Shown here piece by piece: positions 1 to 5,326 of a stretch of 5,851 nucleotides of DNA; position 1 is the first letter of the stretch; every line of letters starts with the position of its first letter. This DNA comes from Rhodobacter sp. (GTDB taxonomy: Bacteria; Pseudomonadota; Alphaproteobacteria; Rhodobacterales; Rhodobacteraceae), in NCBI GenBank assembly GCA_003536295.1, contig DPZQ01000160.1, positions 1 through 5,851 on the forward strand, given 5' to 3'. The notes beneath the pieces were generated by a model, which was not told where the DNA came from, ran no database searches, and saw nothing but the letters and a program-made list of their open reading frames with translations. The position numbers and the translations under genes were made by a program.

Positions 1-1
1 G

Positions 2-238
2 GGCTGCACCCATTACCCTTTGATGGAAATCAGCTTTCGCGACGCTTTGGGTGCAGGGGTCAAAGTCTATTCGCAGGCTAATTTGGTGGCGGAAAGTCTT
101 TTTGACTATTTGACCCGCCGCCCTGAAATGTTAGGCACTGGACAGGTAACAAAATATCTAACTTCCGGCGATCCCAAAGCAGTCAGCGCACGTGCAACGC
201 AGTTTTTGCGACGTTCGGTTAAATTTGAGGCTGCTTAA
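2..238 (+). CDS. murI: Glutamate racemase, C-terminal fragment (5' end outside window)
   Basis: Glutamate racemase interconverts L- and D-glutamate in the cytoplasm and supplies D-Glu for the peptidoglycan stem peptide. The open frame runs in from the left edge; its first seven residues are GCTHYPL, the family's signature around the second catalytic cysteine (Cys in GCTHYP), with the conserved His-Tyr-Pro. About 78 residues remain, ending in TAA, which fits the usual distance from this motif to the C-terminus (family knowledge). The tail contains the stretch LTSGDPKAVSARATQFL, which I associate with Rhodobacterales MurI. The TTG and ATG codons just after the motif are internal and are not starts. 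The first catalytic Cys and the N-terminal domain lie outside the window. The next gene, argC, begins 90 bases downstream on the same strand, far enough to carry its own promoter. Confidence 0.9.
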   Translation, partial: GCTHYPLMEISFRDALGAGVKVYSQANLVAESLFDYLTRRPEMLGTGQVTKYLTSGDPKAVSARATQFLRRSVKFEAA

Positions 239-267
239 CAAAGTGCGATTATAAACCCATCAAAAGT

Positions 268-287
268 TATTTTTACTTGCAAAAATA
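268..287. repeat. AT-only inverted repeat in the murI-argC gap
   Basis: The 90-base murI-argC gap is AT-rich. It contains TATTTTT (268-274), the six-base spacer ACTTGC, and AAAAATA (281-287), a perfect 7-bp inverted repeat. TATATC at 291-296, just downstream, could serve as a weak -10 element for argC, but no good -35 hexamer sits 16-18 bases upstream of it. The repeat could be an operator, a weak bidirectional terminator-like hairpin, or chance in AT-rich DNA. The sequence does not decide between these. Confidence 0.25.
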
Positions 288-328
288 GACTATATCACGC
301 ATTACGAGCCACCAGTTTTGGAGACAGC

Positions 329-1357
329 ATGACGTTTAATATAGCTATCTTAGGGGCCTCTGGGTATACAGGTGCTGAACTTATTCGCCTTATTTTAGGT
401 CATGAGCGCATGAGTATAACCGCCCTTTCTGCTGACCGAAAGGCGGGTCTAGACATTGCAGACGTGTTTCCCTTTTTGCGTGGAGCCTGTTTGCCCGTTT
501 TAAGCAAGATCGAAGATATTGATTTTACTGATGTTGATCTGGTCTTTTGCGCCTTGCCGCACGCCACATCGCAGGCCGTCATTTTAACTCTGCCTGAACA
601 TGTGAAAATTATTGATCTGTCGGCTGATTTCCGTTTGCGCGACCCGCTTTCCTATGAAAAGTGGTACGGACAAAAGCACCAAGCCCTAGATCTACAAAAA
701 CAAGCGGTTTACGGTTTAACTGAATTTTATCGCGCAGAAATAGCTGAAGCTCGCCTTGTGGCTGGTACAGGCTGTAACGCGGCGGCGGGACAATTTGCGC
801 TCAATCCTTTGATCAAAGCGGGGGTAATCGACCTTGATCAAATCATCCTTGATTTGAAGGCTGGGGTCTCGGGTGCAGGCCGCAGCGCTAAGGAAAGTCT
901 GCTGCACGCTGAGCTGTCCGAAGGGACGCAGAGCTATTCCGCAGGCGGCCTGCATCGCCATTTAGGCGAGTTTGATCAAGAGTTTAGCGCTCTTGCTGGC
1001 CGTAAGGTCGAAGTGCAATTTACACCGCACCTGTTGCCAATGAATCGCGGTATATTGATGACCGCCTATGTCAAGGGCATACCAGAGCTGTTGCACGAAA
1101 CGCTTAGCAAAGCCTATGCTGATGAGCATTTTTTACAAGTTTTGCCCTTCGGGCACTTGCCGTCAACACGCGATGTGCGCGGCACAAATTTTTGCCATAT
1201 CGGCGTGGTTGGTGACCGCAAGGTAGGGCATGCGGTTATCATATGCGTGATAGATAATCTGACCAAAGGGTCAAGCGGGCAAGCCTTACAGAATGCTAAT
1301 TTGATGCTGGGGATACCCGAGATGATGGGCCTGACCAGTTTTGCGATTGTGCCATGA
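329..1357 (+). CDS. argC: N-acetyl-gamma-glutamyl-phosphate reductase (type 1 ArgC)
   Basis: ArgC reduces N-acetyl-glutamyl phosphate with NADPH to the semialdehyde, the third step of arginine biosynthesis, in the cytoplasm. The 342-residue product has the family's usual length. Visible landmarks: dinucleotide-binding loop GASGYTGAEL at residues 9-18; DLSADFRLRD at 96-105; catalytic Cys149 in LVAGTGCNAAAGQ; KAGVSGAGR at 178-185; catalytic-His region LHRHLGEFDQE at about 208-218; FTPHLLPMNRGI at 231-242; and GSSGQALQNANLM near the C-terminus. The active-site context is GTGCNAA rather than the common NPGCYPT; I believe this is a clade variant, because the catalytic Cys and the His motif are intact. 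The start is supported by GGAGA at 320-324, five to six bases before ATG, and by the family-typical beginning of the Rossmann strand. The stop overlaps the ccmE start as ATGA. Confidence 0.96.
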   Translation: MTFNIAILGASGYTGAELIRLILGHERMSITALSADRKAGLDIADVFPFLRGACLPVLSKIEDIDFTDVDLVFCALPHATSQAVILTLPEHVKIIDLSADFRLRDPLSYEKWYGQKHQALDLQKQAVYGLTEFYRAEIAEARLVAGTGCNAAAGQFALNPLIKAGVIDLDQIILDLKAGVSGAGRSAKESLLHAELSEGTQSYSAGGLHRHLGEFDQEFSALAGRKVEVQFTPHLLPMNRGILMTAYVKGIPELLHETLSKAYADEHFLQVLPFGHLPSTRDVRGTNFCHIGVVGDRKVGHAVIICVIDNLTKGSSGQALQNANLMLGIPEMMGLTSFAIVP

Positions 1358-1821
1358 TTAAAATGCGCTCACTGAAAAAGAAACGCCGCATCCAATTGAT
1401 AGCATTTGCTTTTATAGGGTTGATTGGGGCTACGGCTTTGGTTGGCTATGCTTTGCGTGACGGGATCAACTTCTTTCGCGCCCCCAGCCAAGTGATGTCC
1501 GATCCTCCGCAAGAAGGGGAGGTTTTTCGTCTGGGCGGCTTGGTTGAAACGGGCTCTCTGGTGCGCGGACAAGGCACCGAAGCGTCCTTCCGGGTGACAG
1601 ATGGCGTGGCTGTGGTTGAGGTAATTTTCGACGGTATTTTACCCGATCTTTTCGCTGAGGGGCAGGGCATGATTGCCACCGGCGTTTACGTTAATAAAGT
1701 ATTTCAAGCCTCTCAAATACTGGCTAAACATGACGAAAACTATATGCCCAAAGAACTGGTTGACAGCCTGAAAGAAACCGGAGTTTACAAGACACCAAAC
1801 GCGGCCTTACCCCTGAACTAA
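1354..1821 (+). CDS. ccmE: Cytochrome c maturation haem chaperone CcmE
   Basis: CcmE sits in the inner membrane facing the periplasm. It binds haem covalently through a histidine and hands it to the CcmF/H ligase for attachment to apocytochrome c. The 155-residue product begins with a basic cytoplasmic stretch (KKKRR), then one membrane helix (about residues 14-33) and an OB-fold beta domain (about 50-130). LAKHDENYMPKE carries the haem-binding His126 and the conserved Tyr130. The C-terminal tail is short and flexible. The ATG at 1354 overlaps the argC stop (ATGA), suggesting translational coupling. An in-frame ATG at 1363 would give MRSLKKKRRIQ, closer to how relatives begin. Neither has a clear Shine-Dalgarno sequence, so the start could be either. 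ccmF, the expected next gene, does not follow within this window. Confidence 0.95.
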   Translation: MIKMRSLKKKRRIQLIAFAFIGLIGATALVGYALRDGINFFRAPSQVMSDPPQEGEVFRLGGLVETGSLVRGQGTEASFRVTDGVAVVEVIFDGILPDLFAEGQGMIATGVYVNKVFQASQILAKHDENYMPKELVDSLKETGVYKTPNAALPLN

Positions 1822-1890
1822 TAGTCACCACGCACCTGGTGTCAAAAGGCGGAGGTCATTTTAGATATCACACGAATAACAGAATTGGCA

Positions 1891-1940
1891 TTTAGCCGCT
1901 AAGGCGGTTAAGCTGATTGGGCGACCCCACAAATGGGGTT
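1891..1940 (+). other. Two tandem tetraloop hairpins downstream of ccmE
   Basis: Hairpin 1 pairs 1891-1899 (TTTAGCCGC) with 1904-1912 (GCGGTTAAG) around the tetraloop TAAG: nine pairs, two of them G-U wobbles. Eleven bases later hairpin 2 pairs 1924-1929 (ACCCCA) with 1934-1939 (TGGGGT) around the loop CAAA, six Watson-Crick pairs plus a flanking G-U. Neither is followed by a T-run, so neither is a canonical Rho-independent terminator. They could protect the 3' end of the argC-ccmE transcript against exonucleases or belong to a small RNA. They lie within 120 bases of the ccmE stop. The pairing is seen directly; any function is inference. Confidence 0.4.
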
Positions 1941-1963
1941 ACATTATCCATGCTGCACCTTTT

Positions 1964-2014
1964 GGATTAGATCTCACTTGCGACCGGCAAGTATATGTCT
2001 AAGATCTTAGTGCC
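1964..2014 (+). other. Nested stem-loop with a perfect 12-base palindrome
   Basis: An inner hairpin pairs ACTTGC (1976-1981) with GCAAGT (1987-1992) around five bases. It is enclosed by AGATCT at 1969-1974, which can pair with AGATCT at 2002-2007, and the outer arms continue imperfectly (GG at 1964-1965 with CC at 2013-2014, with bulges). The right arm lies within CTAAGATCTTAG (1999-2010), a perfect 12-base palindrome, which could also be a DNA site for a dimeric regulator. Together with the two hairpins just upstream, this makes a structured run of about 120 bases. Short stems are common by chance, so confidence is modest. Confidence 0.35.
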
Positions 2015-2020
2015 TAAACA

Positions 2021-2160
2021 TTTTAAGAATAAATAAGATTCCTTAAAAAGTATTTTTACCGTTCGTAAATTTATCTATTTTCCGTCTATTTGGAGTGTTC
2101 GATCTATGATGTGATTTCCATGTTATGCTGAACTTATGAGCGTATTTGTTGAGAATTGTA
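2021..2160. other. AT-rich trough in the ccmE-argS spacer
   Basis: By hand count only 40 of these 140 bases are G or C (about 29 percent), compared with 42 of 60 in a sample of argS (2941-3000). It contains small AT inverted repeats: TTTTAAG (2021-2027) with CTTAAAA (2042-2048), and TAAAAA (2044-2049) with TTTTTA (2053-2058) across GTA. TATGAT (2105-2110) and TATGCT (2124-2129) resemble -10 boxes but have no matching -35 at the right distance. It may be a promoter or nucleoid-protein region, or decayed non-coding DNA. Confidence 0.5.
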
Positions 2161-2282
2161 AAAAATGGGTTTTGAGTGCCGTAGTGACTAAGTCGTAGGG
2201 CTCATATCCCAATTTCCATATTGGCCTCTGGGACATTGTTTTTTTGAAGTCATGAGTAACGTCACGCAAAACTTTAGTCCGG

Positions 2283-2474
2283 ATGGTGGGAATGATTGCT
2301 GTACCAAAAACGCTTAGGTGGCTACTGAGTACAGCGGTTTACTTTTGTGTGGGTGCGCGGAACTTTATTATTAGGTTAAAGTACCAAGACCTCTATTACA
2401 GATTTCGTCGTAAATTTGGGCGATGGTCCCTCCTGATTGGCCGGCAAAAGCTGCAAGAAAGTGGCGAAATTTAA
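2283..2474 (+). CDS. Doubtful small ORF, 63-residue basic peptide, unrecognised
   Basis: I do not recognise this product. It has an apolar segment at about residues 10-31 (LRWLLSTAVYFCVGARNFII) that could be a membrane helix. A strongly basic half follows (DLYYRFRRKFGRW); overall there are 12 Lys/Arg against 3 Asp/Glu. No Shine-Dalgarno sequence precedes the ATG at 2283; the in-frame ATG at 2292 has GGTGGGA upstream but almost touching it. It uses AGG, AGA and CTA codons more readily than the neighbouring genes, and a long inverted repeat overlies its first 20 codons. A frame of this length arises easily by chance. It could be a small membrane protein, a gene remnant, or (most likely) not translated. 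Confidence 0.2.
   Translation: MVGMIAVPKTLRWLLSTAVYFCVGARNFIIRLKYQDLYYRFRRKFGRWSLLIGRQKLQESGEI
2294..2339 (+). repeat. 11-pair inverted repeat in the ccmE-argS spacer
   Basis: GCTGTAC (2298-2304) is the exact reverse complement of GTACAGC (2329-2335). As RNA the stem extends outward by four more pairs (2294-2297 with 2336-2339, three of them G-U), giving 11 pairs around a 24-base loop. The loop can itself fold weakly (TTAG 2314-2317 with CTGA 2325-2328, one G-U). No T-run follows, so it is not an intrinsic terminator. It may be part of a structured RNA or a regulator site. One 7-bp exact repeat at this spacing is not rare by chance. Confidence 0.3.
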
Positions 2475-2552
2475 TTCATAGTGCTGGTTTTTACAGTGGA
2501 GCATTGACCAACTCTTTCGGCTCTGGCATTCGGGTAATGAAAGAGGCTGATA

Positions 2553-4295
2553 ATGAACCTATTTAATGATATTAAAGATATTGTGTTGCAAGCGGTTGCA
2601 ACCCTTGTAGCGGCGGGTGATTTGCCTGAAGGATTGGATTTTGGCGCAATCGCCGTGGAACCTCCTCGCGATCCGCTGCACGGCGATATGGCAACAAATG
2701 CTGCCATGGTTTTGGCCAAACCTGCAGGCCTTTCGCCGCAGGTTATTGCTAATAAGCTGGCGGTGCTTTTGGCGCAAAACCCCTGCATCAGCGAGGTAGC
2801 GATTGCTGGGCCCGGCTTTATTAACTTGCGACTTCATAATGAGGTTTTGCAAGGGCTTGTGGTGGCGATTTTGACACAGGGCATCGATTATGGCCGCGCT
2901 ACCTTTGGAGCGGGCATTCGCGTCAATGTTGAGTTTGTCTCGGCCAACCCCACGGGGCCTATGCACGTGGGCCATGTACGCGGCGCGGTGTTTGGTGACG
3001 CGTTGGCTAGGCTTTTGGCCTTTGCCGGCTTTGGTGTGACACGCGAATATTACATAAATGACGGTGGTGCGCAGGTTGAGGTTCTGGCACGCTCAGCCTA
3101 TCAGCGCTATCGTCAAGCCTATGGTTATGAACCTGAAATTTCTGAAGGGCTTTATCCGGGCGACTACCTCATTCCTGTTGGGGCCGCGATGAAAGATGCC
3201 TTTGGCCGAAGCCTTCTAGAAGAACCCGAAGAAAAATGGCTAACCACCGTGCGCGATTTTGCGGGTGAGATGATGATGGATATGATCCGCGAAGATCTGG
3301 CCTCATTGAATGTGCAGATGGATGTATATTCATCGGAAAAGGCGCTTTATGGTACGGGTCAAATAGAGGCCGCGATTGACAAATTGCGTAGCCAAGGTCT
3401 GATCTATGAAGGTGTGCTCGAGTCGCCGAAAGGCAAAACATTAGAAGATTGGGAGCCGCGCAAGCAGACCTTGTTCAAATCGTCAAATTTTGGTGATGAT
3501 GTTGACCGGCCAGTGATGAAATCTGACGGGTCTTGGACTTACTTCGCCCCTGATGTCGCCTATCATTATAACAAAGTTCAACGTGGATTTGATCAGCTGA
3601 TAGATATTTTTGGGGCAGATCATGGCGGCTATGTCAAACGGATGAAGGCTGCCGTGGCGGCTCTATCTGACGGAAAAACTACATTAGATATTAAGCTTAT
3701 CCAATTGGTAAAACTATGGAAAAATGGCAATCCCTTTAAAATGTCAAAACGTGCTGGTACTTTTGTAACCTTGCGCGATGTAGTCGATTTGGTGGGGGCA
3801 GATGTTACAAGGTTCGTTATGCTGACCCGCAAAAACGACGCGCCTTTGGATTTTGATTTTGACAAGGTGTTAGAACAGTCAAAAGATAACCCCGTCTTTT
3901 ATGTACAATATGCCAATGCGCGCATCAACTCCGTCATGAGCAAAGCCAAAGCTCTTGGTCTGCCCACTTCAGACGTGGCTTTGGGTGCTATGGGGGCTGC
4001 TACTTTGTCGCACGATGCCGAGCTGGCTGTGATCAAGAAAATGGCCGAATGGCCACGTTTGGTTGAAATAGCCGCACGTGGAAATGAACCGCATCGTGTG
4101 GCCTTTTACCTTTATGACTTGGCGTCCGAGCTGCACGGTCTGTGGAATAAGGGCAATGACAACCCAGCATTGCGCTTTGTGCAAGAAGATTTGGCTGTTA
4201 TGGGGCCAAAAATAGCACTTGTGCGTGCAGTAGGCGTTGTGATTTCGTCTGGTCTTGCTATTCTTGGTGTTACACCGGTTGAGGAAATGCGCTGA
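2553..4295 (+). CDS. argS: Arginyl-tRNA synthetase
   Basis: ArgRS is a cytoplasmic class Ia enzyme that charges tRNA(Arg) with arginine using ATP, and it needs bound tRNA to activate arginine. The 580-residue product is full length for the family. Domains in order: N-terminal Add-1 domain (about 1-90, with EPPRDPLHGDMATNAAM and GPGFINLRL); Rossmann catalytic core with ANPTGPMHVGHVRGA, whose HVGH at 138-141 is the HIGH motif; EYYINDGGAQV at 165-175; GADHGGYVKR at 354-363; KMSKRAG at 396-402 (KMSKS loop with Arg in the last position); and the C-terminal all-helical DALR anticodon-binding domain (about 450-580). The start has a good Shine-Dalgarno sequence, AAGAGG at 2541-2546, six bases before ATG. 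The 731-base spacer upstream implies its own promoter, which I could not pinpoint. It probably heads an operon with the SPOR gene and nagZ. Confidence 0.98.
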   Translation: MNLFNDIKDIVLQAVATLVAAGDLPEGLDFGAIAVEPPRDPLHGDMATNAAMVLAKPAGLSPQVIANKLAVLLAQNPCISEVAIAGPGFINLRLHNEVLQGLVVAILTQGIDYGRATFGAGIRVNVEFVSANPTGPMHVGHVRGAVFGDALARLLAFAGFGVTREYYINDGGAQVEVLARSAYQRYRQAYGYEPEISEGLYPGDYLIPVGAAMKDAFGRSLLEEPEEKWLTTVRDFAGEMMMDMIREDLASLNVQMDVYSSEKALYGTGQIEAAIDKLRSQGLIYEGVLESPKGKTLEDWEPRKQTLFKSSNFGDDVDRPVMKSDGSWTYFAPDVAYHYNKVQRGFDQLIDIFGADHGGYVKRMKAAVAALSDGKTTLDIKLIQLVKLWKNGNPFKMSKRAGTFVTLRDVVDLVGADVTRFVMLTRKNDAPLDFDFDKVLEQSKDNPVFYVQYANARINSVMSKAKALGLPTSDVALGAMGAATLSHDAELAVIKKMAEWPRLVEIAARGNEPHRVAFYLYDLASELHGLWNKGNDNPALRFVQEDLAVMGPKIALVRAVGVVISSGLAILGVTPVEEMR

Positions 4296-4350
4296 TCAAA
4301 AGCGCCGCACCCGTGCTGGCCCAAAGGCTCAGAGTAAATATGAGGCGCGC

Positions 4351-5325
4351 ATGACAGAATGGGATTATAACGCCGGTAAAGAAGGGCCGCCCGATCTGGC
4401 AAGGCCTGAGCGTTCGCGCCAAGCGACCAAAGTTGTGCAAATCATCGCTGGCATCAGCTCTCTTTGGCTGACGGTTGGTATGGGCTACTGGGCTATCGAT
4501 CTGGCGCGGCGCGATGTGTCGGGGGTCACCGTGGTCAAAGCACTGGTGGGTCCTATGCGTTTAGTGCCGGACAATCCGGGCGGCGATGTAATCAGCTATC
4601 AGGGCCTTTCGGTGAACGAGATAGCCGCCAAAAAGGGCGCGACCGATTTGCCAGATAAGGTGACTTTGGCTCCGTCCTCGATTGATTTAAGCAGCGAAGA
4701 TGCCCCCGGACTTACACCCGCACAAAGCGCGCCACTTATATCTTTGCCCCAAACCCAAACCAAAAGCCAACCACGGCCTTTAACAGTGCCACCGGTTGCG
4801 TCTAAAGATCCAAGTTACATGGACATGGCACCAGAGGATTTTTCCCCTAAAATCATACAAACCTCGATCGAAGAGGCGCTGTCAATTGCAATTTCCAATT
4901 CAAGTTTAGACGATCCGTCCATGCCACCCGAGGGAGCGATGCAGGGAGGGCAGGAGCGCTCAATTCGACCTAAGCCACGACCCCTGGCGCTGATGGTCCC
5001 GCAAAGTTACATCCGTCAAAACGACGCCGTCGCAGGGATATCAGGGCGTGAAATCAGCTATGATGATATTGCCATTGGCACGCGGTTGGTGCAGCTCGGC
5101 TCTTTTTCCACGCCGGAGGTTGCACGCCTGGAATGGGTCCGGTTGTCGGCTAAGTTTGACCAGTTTTTTGCCGATAAGGTGCGTGTCGTGCAGCGTGCGC
5201 CCGTGGACAATAAGATATATTTTCGCCTGCGGGCCCATGGATTTATTGACGCCGAGGATTCCAAACGGTTTTGTGCTGCCATTCAAGCAGAAGGGGCGGC
5301 CTGTATCCCCGCCATTAAGCGTTAA
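4351..5325 (+). CDS. Membrane-anchored SPOR-domain protein
   Basis: The predicted protein of 324 residues has a short cytoplasmic N-terminus, one membrane helix (about 28-49, VVQIIAGISSLWLTVGMGYW onward), and a long proline- and serine-rich, low-complexity periplasmic linker (about 100-235). A C-terminal SPOR domain follows (about 242-321), opening with GTRLVQLGSFSTPEVARLEW. SPOR domains bind peptidoglycan glycan strands stripped of stem peptides and often bring proteins to the division site. The post-membrane stretch RDVSGVTVVKALVGPMR is conserved, as I recall, in Rhodobacterales proteins encoded after argS. I chose ATG at 4351 because GAGG at 4342-4345 lies five bases upstream; the longer frame from TTG 4255 would run inside argS. 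It begins 55 bases after argS and ends one base before nagZ, so it probably shares their transcript. Two Cys (308, 318) lie in the SPOR domain. No enzymatic domain is visible. Confidence 0.9.
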   Translation: MTEWDYNAGKEGPPDLARPERSRQATKVVQIIAGISSLWLTVGMGYWAIDLARRDVSGVTVVKALVGPMRLVPDNPGGDVISYQGLSVNEIAAKKGATDLPDKVTLAPSSIDLSSEDAPGLTPAQSAPLISLPQTQTKSQPRPLTVPPVASKDPSYMDMAPEDFSPKIIQTSIEEALSIAISNSSLDDPSMPPEGAMQGGQERSIRPKPRPLALMVPQSYIRQNDAVAGISGREISYDDIAIGTRLVQLGSFSTPEVARLEWVRLSAKFDQFFADKVRVVQRAPVDNKIYFRLRAHGFIDAEDSKRFCAAIQAEGAACIPAIKR

Positions 5326-5326
5326 C

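Larger units (their letters stand above)
1822..2552. other. 731-base spacer without a convincing gene between ccmE and argS
   Basis: No recognisable protein is encoded on the + strand. The - strand frames are shadows reaching in from argS. The stretch has three parts: a hairpin-rich segment (about 1891-2010), an AT-rich trough (2021-2160), and a more mixed segment with a weak 63-codon frame (2283-2474). I found no tRNA T-arm motif, no RNase P or tmRNA signature, no CRISPR-like repeats, no long terminal inverted repeats and no transposase remnant. The expected neighbours ccmF (after ccmE) and dgt (before argS), as I recall gene order in Rhodobacterales, are both missing, so the spacer may be a rearrangement junction. 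The last 78 bases lead into argS with a good Shine-Dalgarno sequence but no clear promoter. Confidence 0.7.

Noticed and set aside
1824..1841. CACCA...TGGTG hairpin just after the ccmE stop as a terminator
   Set aside because: Five-pair stem with no T-run after it; too weak to call.
1945..1953. TTATCCATG as a DnaA box
   Set aside because: Single site with two mismatches to TTATCCACA and no cluster of boxes; no other origin features.
1879..1999. Open stretch without stops on the + strand across the hairpin region (reads ...AAKAVKLIGRPHKWG...)
   Set aside because: No suitable start codon or ribosome site, no recognised family; a frame of about 40 codons is expected by chance, and the RNA hairpins lie within it.
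2136..2198. 20-codon frame starting ATG AGC GTA in the AT-rich part of the spacer
   Set aside because: No Shine-Dalgarno sequence, very short, and no recognisable product.
2206..2245. Possible intrinsic terminator: CCAAT/ATTGG stem followed by a run of seven T
   Set aside because: The stem is only five pairs and AT-rich, and 14 bases separate it from the T-run. No upstream gene would need it.
2504..2532. TTGACC as a -35 element for argS
   Set aside because: The bases at 16-18 spacing (around CATTCG) do not resemble a -10 hexamer.
2559..2975. Long frame on the - strand across the argS 5' end
   Set aside because: It is antisense to a clearly coding gene and encodes nothing recognisable; a shadow frame.
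4301..4320. GC-rich hairpin in the argS-SPOR gap as an attenuator or terminator
   Set aside because: The stem needs a bulge and a very small loop, and no T-run follows; the gap is only 55 bases within an apparent operon.
4255..4350. Upstream extension of the SPOR protein from TTG 4255
   Set aside because: It would overlap argS out of frame and lacks a ribosome site. ATG 4351 with GAGG upstream fits better.
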